A program made the translations under genes and the position numbers. Positions 1 to 5,329 of a DNA stretch of 5,420 nt are shown in pieces. Each line of letters opens with the position of its first letter. The first letter of the stretch is position 1. Source of the DNA: Paracoccaceae bacterium. GTDB lineage: Bacteria > Pseudomonadota > Alphaproteobacteria > Rhodobacterales > Rhodobacteraceae. Location: positions 1 through 5,420 of the forward strand of contig JAOUMG010000181.1 of assembly GCA_029881635.1 (NCBI GenBank). Direction: 5' to 3'. Under the pieces are notes generated by a model. It saw nothing but the letters and a program-made list of their open reading frames with translations. It was not told the origin of the DNA and did not search any database.

Positions 1-3
1 CAC

Positions 4-798
4 ATGGCAACGCAAAAAATAACCATCGGCATTATCGGTGGTTCGGGCATGCTCGGGCGCGCTATGGCTTTGGCCCTGCTCGGACAAAAAGCGGTCACCC
101 CCGCCAATCTCTGGATATCAAACCGCAGTGGCAGCCGCGCAGGTTTCGAGGCTTTTGCGGACGTGATCATCACCCCTGACAATCAGGCCCTCGCAGATGC
201 CTGTGATCTGATCCTGCTATCGGTGCCACCGGCGCTGGCCCCAAAGATCAATATCAAGGCCCCGGACCGGCTTGTCATTTCTGTCATGGCCGGGGTCAGC
301 CTAAGCCGCCTGCAGGACCTGACCGGCGCCCGCCGCGTTGTTCGCGCCATGAGCAGCCCTGCCGCCGAACGCGGCCTCGCCTATTCGCCGTGGACAGCCA
401 GCCCCGCCGTCACCGCCGGTGACCGCGCGCTTCTCCGCACGCTCTTTGAGGCTTGCGGCAAAACCGATGAGGTCGCCGATGAGGCGCAGATCGAAACCTT
501 TACCGCCCTGACCGGCCCGACCCCCGGCTTTGTCGCCTATTACGCCGATTGCATGATCGCCTATGCCACCGAAACCGGCATTGCCCCGGAAATCGCCGAC
601 CGGGCGATCCGGCAGCTATTCCTTGCGGCAGGGCAAATGATGGCGGATGGTCCCGCCCCCCGCGATCACGTGCAGCAGATGGTGGACTATGCGGGCACCA
701 CAGCGGCAGGTCTCACCGCAATGCGCGCCTCACCGATCAGGGATGCCATTGCCAAAGGCCTCGCGGCCTCAGTCGCCAAGGTCAGGACCATGGGGTAA
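4..798 (+). CDS. ProC-family (pyrroline-5-carboxylate reductase-like) NAD(P)-binding protein
   Basis: The 264-residue product has the length and order of the ProC family, whose classical members reduce pyrroline-5-carboxylate to proline with NAD(P)H in the cytoplasm. Seen directly: an N-terminal Rossmann dinucleotide loop GGSGMLG at residues 12-18; VISVMAGVSL at 91-100; a GPTPGF segment at 171-176 where E. coli ProC has GSSPAY; and AGTT at 230-233 where ProC has the hallmark GGTT. Odd: the family's RAMPNTP loop is replaced by RAMSSP (114-119), which loses the PN pair and is one residue shorter. I therefore call it a divergent paralog and do not use the symbol proC; its true substrate may differ. 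The ATG at position 4 is the only start that keeps the Rossmann loop intact; the next ATG (position 49) would cut it. Its ribosome binding site lies off the window. The gene is followed by 116 bases without a clear terminator before asd. Confidence 0.85.
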   Translation: MATQKITIGIIGGSGMLGRAMALALLGQKAVTPANLWISNRSGSRAGFEAFADVIITPDNQALADACDLILLSVPPALAPKINIKAPDRLVISVMAGVSLSRLQDLTGARRVVRAMSSPAAERGLAYSPWTASPAVTAGDRALLRTLFEACGKTDEVADEAQIETFTALTGPTPGFVAYYADCMIAYATETGIAPEIADRAIRQLFLAAGQMMADGPAPRDHVQQMVDYAGTTAAGLTAMRASPIRDAIAKGLAASVAKVRTMG

Positions 799-901
799 AC
801 CCCGCACCTTTCCGTGACACCTGATAATTTTCTGCACTGCAGCAATCCAAACCTCTTTCGCTGACCGGGGCAATCAGCTAAGGGGCCGTGTCCTTAACAC
901 G

Positions 902-906
902 AGGAG
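902..906 (+). promoter_or_regulatory. Shine-Dalgarno sequence that fixes the asd start
   Basis: AGGAG lies 8 bases before the ATG at 915. The alternative in-frame GTG at 888 has only AAGGGG immediately in front of it (880-885, 2 bases away), which is too close. This supports 915 as the true start and gives a 340-residue product, the usual size for the enzyme. Confidence 0.8.
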
Positions 907-914
907 ACCCGAGA

Positions 915-1937
915 ATGGGCTACAGAGTCGTCGTCGCCGGTGCCACCGGGAATGTGGGCCGCGAAATGCTGAACATCCTTGCCGAACGGGAATTCCCCGT
1001 CGACGAGATTGCCGCGCTTGCCAGCCGCAAATCGCTGGGCACGGAAATCAGCTTTGGCGACAAGACACTGAAGACCCTCGATCTCGATACATTCGACTTC
1101 ACCGGCTGGGATATCGCGCTTTTTGCCGTCGGTTCCGAGGCAACCAAGAAATATGCGCCCAAGGCTGCGGCCTCTGGCTGTGTGGTCATCGATAACTCGT
1201 CGCTTTACCGCTATGATCCCGACGTGCCGCTGGTGGTGCCCGAGGTGAATGCCGACGCGGTGCTGGGCTACCAAAAGAAGATGATCATCGCCAATCCCAA
1301 CTGCTCGACCGCGCAGATGGTGGTGGCGCTGAAACCGCTCCATGACCGCGCCCGGATCAAGCGGGTGGTGGTTTCTACCTACCAGTCGGTTTCCGGTGCC
1401 GGCAAGGAAGGCATTGACGAGCTGTGGGATCAGACCAAATCCATCTACAACCCGGTCGACAACAAGCCCCCCAGGAAGTTCACCAAGCAGATCGCCTTCA
1501 ACGTGATCCCGCATATCGATGTCTTTCTTGACGACGGATCGACCAAGGAAGAATGGAAAATGGTGGCCGAGACGAAAAAGATCCTCGACAAGGCGATCAA
1601 GGTTACCGCGACCTGCGTGCGCGTGCCGGTCTTTGTCGGCCATTCCGAGGCGATCAATATCGAGTTCGAGGATTTCCTCGACGAGGACGAAGCCCGCGAC
1701 ATCCTGCGCGAGGCTCCGGGCGTCATGGTCGTCGATAAACGCGAAGATGGCGGCTACATCACCCCCATTGACTGCGTTGGCGACTATGCAACCTTCGTCA
1801 GCCGCATCCGCACCGATGGCACGATCGAAAACGGCCTCAATATGTGGGTCGTCTCCGACAACCTGCGCAAAGGTGCTGCACTCAACGCGGTGCAGATCGC
1901 CGAAGTGCTTGGCAACCGGTGCTTGAAGAAGGGCTGA
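915..1937 (+). CDS. asd: Aspartate-semialdehyde dehydrogenase
   Basis: Catalyses NADPH-dependent reduction of aspartyl phosphate to aspartate semialdehyde in the cytoplasm, the branch point to lysine/diaminopimelate, threonine, methionine and isoleucine. With the ATG at 915 the protein has 340 residues. Visible motifs: nucleotide-binding loop GATGNVG at 9-15; NPNCST with the nucleophile Cys130; YQSVSGAGKEG at 156-166 with the active-site Gln157; the family signature TCVRVPVFVGHSE at 233-245 with substrate-binding Arg236 and the general base His243; and SDNLRKGAALNAVQIAE at 314-330, the conserved C-terminal segment near the cofactor. All key residues are present. A reading frame open from GTG 888 would add nine residues (VSLTRGDPR) ahead of the MGYRVVVAG start; these look non-native because the Rossmann strand normally begins within a few residues of the N-terminus. 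No clear promoter was identified in 799-914. The gene converges on the TPR gene across a palindromic intergenic stretch. The long antisense frame covering it is a codon-bias shadow. Confidence 0.97.
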   Translation: MGYRVVVAGATGNVGREMLNILAEREFPVDEIAALASRKSLGTEISFGDKTLKTLDLDTFDFTGWDIALFAVGSEATKKYAPKAAASGCVVIDNSSLYRYDPDVPLVVPEVNADAVLGYQKKMIIANPNCSTAQMVVALKPLHDRARIKRVVVSTYQSVSGAGKEGIDELWDQTKSIYNPVDNKPPRKFTKQIAFNVIPHIDVFLDDGSTKEEWKMVAETKKILDKAIKVTATCVRVPVFVGHSEAINIEFEDFLDEDEARDILREAPGVMVVDKREDGGYITPIDCVGDYATFVSRIRTDGTIENGLNMWVVSDNLRKGAALNAVQIAEVLGNRCLKKG

Positions 1938-1944
1938 AAAGCCC
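1931..1944 (+). terminator. Small hairpin overlapping the asd stop codon
   Basis: GGGCT-GAAA-AGCCC forms a five-base-pair stem closed by a GAAA (GNRA-type) tetraloop; the TGA stop is split between the end of the stem and the loop. No run of T follows, so it is not a classical intrinsic terminator. It may end or protect the asd transcript, or may be chance in GC-rich DNA. Confidence 0.3.
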
Positions 1945-1975
1945 GTCTGCCCAGCGCCACATAGCATCGAACCCC

Positions 1976-2001
1976 GTAGGGCGGGCTTCAGCCCGCCTTA
2001 C
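1976..2001. repeat. GC-rich palindromic intergenic unit, copy 1 (REP-like)
   Basis: The core GGCGGGCT-TC-AGCCCGCC (1980-1997) is an inverted repeat with eight-base-pair arms and a two-base centre. Flanking GTA (1976-1978) and TAC (1999-2001) also pair, with a G-T wobble between 1979 and 1998, giving about 12 pairs in RNA. The same 21-base unit recurs 56 bases downstream with one difference. Its position between convergent genes is typical of REP-like elements, which can also act as bidirectional transcript ends or 3' protectors. No T tract is present. Confidence 0.8.
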
Positions 2002-2032
2002 CGCGCCCCTAAACAACCTCCGCCCATGCCCA

Positions 2033-2053
2033 TAGGGCGGGCTTAAGCCCGCC
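2033..2053. repeat. GC-rich palindromic intergenic unit, copy 2 (REP-like)
   Basis: Bases 2036-2053 (GGCGGGCTTAAGCCCGCC) are a perfect 18-base palindrome. Together with the preceding TAG it matches 1977-1997 at 20 of 21 positions; the only change is C to A in the centre, which makes this copy fully symmetric. It lies 43 bases past the stop codon of the minus-strand TPR gene and could end that transcript. Confidence 0.8.
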
Positions 2054-2095
2054 ACCCCGGCAATGCGCTTTGACAAACACCTCGGCGATATCCGC

Positions 2096-2572
2096 TCAGC
2101 TTTGCCCGGCCGCGGCCAGAACCTTTTGAAGGTCGCTGTATTCCTCGCAAGTTCCACATAGCTTTTTCAGCCGACCGAGATTCGCCTTCGCCTGATCGAA
2201 CTCTCCGGTCTCAACAAATAACTCGCCCTGATATTCCAGTGCGCCCAGATGCTTTGGGTCGATCTTCAGCGCGGTTCTGTAATAGGCAGCGGCATCGGGA
2301 TATTTCTTCAGCTTCCGGTTCGAATAACCCAGCAAATTCCATGCATCGGCATTGTTGGGGTCCGTCTTGACCAGCTTTTTCAGCGTGCGGATCGCGTTGC
2401 GGTACTGCCCCGCATCCACGGCTGCCTTGGCATCCTGATAGCTTGGCTGGGCAGTGTTCGTTGAACTATCGCTGCCGCCCGATCCCGCCGCCAGAACAGG
2501 CAGCGCAGGCATTGTCAGAAATGCCGCCAGCAACGTGGCCGCAACGATTTTTGGGGCAGGTGCAACGATCAT
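2096..2572 (-). CDS. Exported tetratricopeptide-repeat (TPR) protein
   Basis: A 158-residue protein starting at the ATG at 2572. Residues 1-29 look like a signal peptide: a short basic start, a hydrophobic stretch IVAATLLAAFLTMPALPV and a likely cleavage near VLA-AG, so a periplasmic location is inferred. A Gly/Ser/Thr-rich linker (30-42) follows, then about three TPR units: roughly 44-74, 75-108 (ADAWNLLGYSNRKLKKYPDAA, with the typical W-LG-Y-A spacing) and 109-142. TPR domains bind partner proteins; the partner cannot be told from the sequence. Odd: a CGTC motif (Cys139 and Cys142) at the end of the third repeat could form a disulfide in the periplasm. The frame stays open upstream to an ATG at 2635, but that would bury the signal peptide behind 21 residues and lacks the good ribosome binding site of the chosen start. 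It lies 132 bases downstream of the carbonic anhydrase gene on the same strand. Confidence 0.85.
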   Translation of the reverse strand: MIVAPAPKIVAATLLAAFLTMPALPVLAAGSGGSDSSTNTAQPSYQDAKAAVDAGQYRNAIRTLKKLVKTDPNNADAWNLLGYSNRKLKKYPDAAAYYRTALKIDPKHLGALEYQGELFVETGEFDQAKANLGRLKKLCGTCEEYSDLQKVLAAAGQS

Positions 2573-2578
2573 GGCAAA

Positions 2579-2584
2579 TCCTCT
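2579..2584 (-). promoter_or_regulatory. Shine-Dalgarno sequence deciding the TPR gene start
   Basis: On the minus strand AGAGGA sits six bases before the ATG at 2572. It selects this start, which places the signal peptide at the N-terminus, over the in-frame ATG at 2635. Confidence 0.7.
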
Positions 2585-2635
2585 TTCTGGGAACCCGCCC
2601 ATCAATAACACGGGCAGAGAGCTGCCAAGAATCAC

Positions 2636-2665
2636 AAATCGGCGAGCGGGGCCCGCCGGCGATTT
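2636..2665 (-). terminator. Imperfect hairpin after the carbonic anhydrase gene
   Basis: The outer arms AAATCG (2636-2641) and CGATTT (2660-2665) are perfect complements enclosing an 18-base GC-rich interior that can pair partly, with a mismatch and a bulge. It starts about 40 bases past the carbonic anhydrase stop, and on the minus strand it is followed by the moderately T-rich GTGATTCTT. It could end that transcript before the TPR gene. The evidence is structural only. Confidence 0.35.
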
Positions 2666-2704
2666 ATCGTTGAAAACCGGAACTGCCCGGATGTCCCTTG
2701 GTAT

Positions 2705-3352
2705 TTACAGCGGCTCGAATTTCCGGGTGCTGGCGTCGAATTCGTGCAAACCACCCTCGCCGATATCGGTCCAGAGACCATGCAGCGTCAGATTATCGGA
2801 TTCGACCGCTTCCTTGACAAAGGGGAAGGTCATCAGGTTGTCGAGACTGACCAGCACCGCCTCTTTTTCCAGCGCGGTCAGACGCTCATCGTCGGGCAGG
2901 TCACGGACGCGGTCATATCCGGGGCGAAGGATATCCATCCAGCGGCCGACAAAGCTGGTTTTTTCCTCAAGCGCGGGCGCGTGGCCGGAACACATGTCGT
3001 CGCAGCCCTTAACCCCCCCGCAACTGGAATGACCGACCACAATGATATGCGCCACCTTCAGCGCCGTTACCGCATATTCAACTGCCGCCGATGTGCCGTG
3101 ATGCTCTCCGTCCGGAACGTAGGTCGGCACCAGATTGGCGATGTTGCGGTGGATGAAGAATTCCCCCTGATCCGCTCCGAAAATGGAGGTCACATGCACC
3201 CGGCTGTCACAGCACGAAATGACCATCGCCCGTGGACGCTGCCCGTCTTCGGCCAGACGGCGGTACCAGACGTGGTTTTCCGCCCAGGTTGTCGCTTTCC
3301 ACCCGTGATAGCGCTGCACAAGATAGGTTGGCAGTGGTTTCGCATGATTCAT
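2705..3352 (-). CDS. Beta-class carbonic anhydrase
   Basis: Interconverts CO2 and bicarbonate using zinc; presumably cytoplasmic, since no signal peptide is visible. The 215-residue product has the family's standard length. Key residues are all present: SCCDSR at 46-51 supplies zinc ligand Cys47 and the Asp49-Arg51 dyad; GHSSCGG at 107-113 supplies zinc ligands His108 and Cys111; and FIHRNIANLV at 66-75 is the conserved HRNAAN-like segment. TSAAVEYAV (87-95) is also typical of the family. The segment 114-130 contains two further cysteines (117, 121) outside the catalytic set. A Shine-Dalgarno AAGGG lies seven bases before the ATG. Its start faces the 3497 gene divergently. A likely role is supplying bicarbonate for carboxylation reactions or pH/CO2 balance. 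No cyanase or carboxysome genes are in view, so I assign no gene symbol. Confidence 0.96.
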   Translation of the reverse strand: MNHAKPLPTYLVQRYHGWKATTWAENHVWYRRLAEDGQRPRAMVISCCDSRVHVTSIFGADQGEFFIHRNIANLVPTYVPDGEHHGTSAAVEYAVTALKVAHIIVVGHSSCGGVKGCDDMCSGHAPALEEKTSFVGRWMDILRPGYDRVRDLPDDERLTALEKEAVLVSLDNLMTFPFVKEAVESDNLTLHGLWTDIGEGGLHEFDASTRKFEPL

Positions 3353-3359
3353 TTTTTCA

Positions 3360-3364
3360 CCCTT
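3360..3364 (-). promoter_or_regulatory. Shine-Dalgarno sequence of the carbonic anhydrase gene
   Basis: On the minus strand AAGGG is separated by seven bases (GTGAAAA when read from the gene) from the ATG at 3352. Confidence 0.6.
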
Positions 3365-3402
3365 GGCGGTTGCTGCGCCTTCATACGCTCCATGTGTATC
3401 GC

Positions 3403-3431
3403 ATTCGACAGGTTTTCCACCCCCACATCAA
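3403..3431 (-). promoter_or_regulatory. Candidate sigma-70-type promoter for the carbonic anhydrase gene
   Basis: On the minus strand TTGATG (3426-3431) and TCGAAT (3403-3408) are 17 bases apart. Each matches four of six consensus bases, and the -10 is about 50 bases before the start codon. Spacing and place fit, but the boxes are weak and such matches occur by chance. Confidence 0.3.
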
Positions 3432-3459
3432 CGATTTCTTGAGCCTCTGCCGACAATGT

Positions 3460-3477
3460 CGCACCACGCGTGGGGCG
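3460..3477. promoter_or_regulatory. 18-base near-palindrome in the divergent promoter region, possible operator
   Basis: A perfect ten-base palindrome CCACGCGTGG (3464-3473) is extended on both sides to CGC...GCG with one mismatched pair (A3463/G3474). It ends seven bases before the Shine-Dalgarno of the gene at 3497 and lies upstream of the candidate carbonic anhydrase promoter. A dimeric regulator could bind here and control one or both divergent genes. No known operator consensus is recognised. Confidence 0.35.
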
Positions 3478-3484
3478 TAGGTTC

Positions 3485-3489
3485 GGAGG
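3485..3489 (+). promoter_or_regulatory. Strong Shine-Dalgarno sequence selecting a GTG start
   Basis: GGAGG lies seven bases before the GTG at 3497. This near-ideal ribosome binding site supports the non-ATG start; the next in-frame ATG, at 3602, would remove the first 35 residues. Confidence 0.8.
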
Positions 3490-3496
3490 GTGAAAG

Positions 3497-3877
3497 GTGG
3501 CAAAACTTGCGGTTTTGCGGCACGAGGAAGGTGTCCGGCTGAATTCGGATTGCCTGGTGGCGCTATATTCCCGGTTGGGCGAAGCGGGTGCTGAATTGTT
3601 CATGGTGCAGGCTTTGGAGGAATTGTCGGTGCGATTGCGCGATATGCAACGATTTACCGATGCTGACGATCCGGAGGAACTGATACGAAATGCACGCCGG
3701 CTGGCATTGGCAGCCGACCAGATCGGGATGAGCAGCCTTGCGCGCGTCGCGCGCGACGTTGCACAGGCCGTGGGGGCTGGCGATGTGCCGGGTCGGGCCG
3801 CCACGATCGCCCGGATGATGCGCATCGCTGACAGATCCCTGACCGCTGTCTGGGACATGCAGGACGTGATCTTGTGA
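3497..3877 (+). CDS. Hypothetical helical protein resembling an Hpt domain without its histidine
   Basis: The 126-residue product has no signal peptide or membrane segment and appears all-helical. I do not recognise a named family with certainty. The segment at 62-89 (LIRNARRLALAADQIGMSSL...) follows the layout of the Hpt phosphotransfer helix, AHxLKGxAxxIGxxxLxxxAxxLE: Ala66, Leu69, Ala72, Ala73, Ile76-Gly77, Leu81 and Ala85 fall in register. The phosphorylatable His is Arg67 here and the usual Lys-Gly are Ala70-Leu71. The only histidine in the protein is His9, near the start. If the fold is right it cannot act as a normal phosphorelay carrier, and a binding or regulatory role would be the inference. 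It starts with GTG behind a strong ribosome binding site, is divergent from the carbonic anhydrase gene and lies 66 bases upstream of the aminopeptidase gene on the same strand, so cotranscription is possible. Confidence 0.75.
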   Translation: MAKLAVLRHEEGVRLNSDCLVALYSRLGEAGAELFMVQALEELSVRLRDMQRFTDADDPEELIRNARRLALAADQIGMSSLARVARDVAQAVGAGDVPGRAATIARMMRIADRSLTAVWDMQDVIL

Positions 3878-3943
3878 AAGGCACCCCTTGCAGGCGCTGA
3901 CTGTGCAGGTAGTCTGACGGATGTATCAACCGATAGGCCCATC

Positions 3944-5329
3944 ATGCCATTTGCATTCGCAGACCTTTCTGCCAAATCCCTGCCGCTCTATCTGGTAAGT
4001 GAACCGGACGCCCCGGCCTTTATCGCTGCGCGCAACGCCCCGGAAGGCAAGTGGCTCAAATCTGCCGGATTTACTGCTGCGCTGAGGCAAATATGCGTGC
4101 TGCCCGGCCCTGATGGTGCCCCGGCGGGGGCGGTTTTCGGCTGCGGTTCTGCCGACGCGCGCAAGCGCAGCCGTCTCAACCTGGCAGAGGCGGCAGCCAA
4201 GCTGCCCGAAGCGGACTGGCACCTGGAAGGCAGCCTTGATCAGCGCGAGGCGGAAGAGGCGGCCCTGGCCTGGCTGCTCGGGTCCTACCGGTTTACGAGG
4301 TACAAGACCGCGCCCGTGCCAAAGGCAAGGCTGAAAGCGCCTGCAGGTGTCGATGCGTCACGCATTCTGGCCATTGCCGAGGGTGAGGCATTGACCCGCA
4401 ACCTGATCAATACGCCAGCCTCCGAAATGGGGCCGGAGGAGCTGGAAACTGAATTCCTGGCACTGGCGAAACGGTTTTCCGCCAAGACCGAGGTTGTGCG
4501 CGGCGACGCACTTTTGAAAAAAAACTTCCCGCTGATCCATACCGTCGGGCGTGCATCGACACGCGCACCGCGCCTGCTGGCGCTAAATTGGGGAACCAAG
4601 GGCCCCAGACTTACGCTGGTGGGAAAAGGTGTTTGTTTCGATACCGGCGGGCTCGACATCAAACCGGCAAGCTCCATGGGGTTGATGAAAAAGGATATGG
4701 GCGGGGCTGCGACTGTCATGGGGCTGGCGCAGATGATCATGGCGCTGGGCCTGAAGATACGGCTGCGGGTACTGATCCCGGCAGTCGAAAACGCCATCTC
4801 CGGCAATGCGTATCGCCCACAGGATATCTTGACCAGCCGCAAGGGCCTGACAGTGGAAATCAACAACACCGATGCCGAAGGACGGCTGGTTCTGGCCGAT
4901 GCGCTTGCCCTGGCGGATGAGGAAACCCCCGATCTGATCGTGTCGATGGCGACATTGACAGGGGCTGCGCGGGTGGCTGTCGGCCCCGATCTCGCGCCGT
5001 TTTATTGCGATGATGACGCGGCATCCGATGCTGTTGCGAAAGCGGGCGGCATGGTCGCGGACCCGGTCTGGCGTATGCCGTTCTGGACCCCTTATGAGGC
5101 GTTGATCGAACCGGGCATCGCCGATCTTGATAATGCGCCCGGCGGGGGCATGGCCGGGTCCATCACGGCGGCCTTGTTCTTGCGCCGGTTTGTTACGGCC
5201 ACACCCCGATATATGCATTTCGATATTTATGGCTGGCAACCAAAGGCTGAACCCGGCCGCCCGAAGGGCGGTGTCGGGCAGGGCGCCCGCGCTTTGTTGG
5301 ATGCCTTGCCGCAGTTGCTGGGTCTATGA
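3944..5329 (+). CDS. Leucyl aminopeptidase, M17 family
   Basis: A cytoplasmic two-metal exopeptidase that removes N-terminal residues from peptides. The 461-residue product ends in a full M17 catalytic domain from about residue 140 onward, preceded by a short, poorly conserved N-terminal domain. Metal ligands and catalytic residues are all visible: Lys228 in VGKGV; Asp233 and catalytic Lys240 in FDTGGLDIKP; Asp251 in KKDMGGAA; and Asp310 and Glu312 plus catalytic Arg314 in the M17 signature NTDAEGRL (308-315). Differences from the classical PepA pattern include SMGLMKKDM where PepA has SMDEMKYDM, and a total length about 40 residues below E. coli PepA, so it is a PepA/PepB-like subgroup and I give no symbol. 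The start ATG has only a weak AGG (3935-3937) six bases before it, but gives a sensible N-terminus. The stop overlaps the next gene's start in ATGA, implying translational coupling. Confidence 0.94.
   Translation: MPFAFADLSAKSLPLYLVSEPDAPAFIAARNAPEGKWLKSAGFTAALRQICVLPGPDGAPAGAVFGCGSADARKRSRLNLAEAAAKLPEADWHLEGSLDQREAEEAALAWLLGSYRFTRYKTAPVPKARLKAPAGVDASRILAIAEGEALTRNLINTPASEMGPEELETEFLALAKRFSAKTEVVRGDALLKKNFPLIHTVGRASTRAPRLLALNWGTKGPRLTLVGKGVCFDTGGLDIKPASSMGLMKKDMGGAATVMGLAQMIMALGLKIRLRVLIPAVENAISGNAYRPQDILTSRKGLTVEINNTDAEGRLVLADALALADEETPDLIVSMATLTGAARVAVGPDLAPFYCDDDAASDAVAKAGGMVADPVWRMPFWTPYEALIEPGIADLDNAPGGGMAGSITAALFLRRFVTATPRYMHFDIYGWQPKAEPGRPKGGVGQGARALLDALPQLLGL

Noticed and set aside
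860..879. GCTGA/TCAGC inverted repeat upstream of asd
   Set aside because: Five-base arms with a ten-base loop are expected by chance, and no promoter boxes frame it.
894..1967. A 357-codon open frame antisense to asd
   Set aside because: It lies entirely opposite a well-supported gene with all catalytic motifs; its translation has no recognisable domain and the open frame is explained by GC-rich codon bias.
2596..2633. Possible promoter (TTGGCA with a downstream TTATTG/ATTGAT) for the TPR gene
   Set aside because: The -35 is good, but the only AT-rich -10 candidates are at wrong spacing (about 14) or match only three of six bases.
2744..3442. A 232-codon plus-strand frame over the carbonic anhydrase gene
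   Set aside because: It is a shadow of the carbonic anhydrase coding strand, has no family resemblance and runs through the divergent control region.
3746..3757. GTCGCGCGCGAC palindrome inside the Hpt-like gene
   Set aside because: It falls in codons for Val-Ala-Arg-Asp within a GC-rich helix region; alternating CG runs make such palindromes common in coding DNA of this composition.
3349..3975. A 208-codon minus-strand frame over the 3497 gene
   Set aside because: It is antisense to the supported gene, with Ser/Arg/Ala-rich low-complexity translation; only its last part, outside the plus-strand gene, is considered separately as a possible leader.
4285..5239. Two long minus-strand frames antisense to the aminopeptidase gene
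   Set aside because: The plus-strand frame carries the full M17 signature; the antisense products show no motif.
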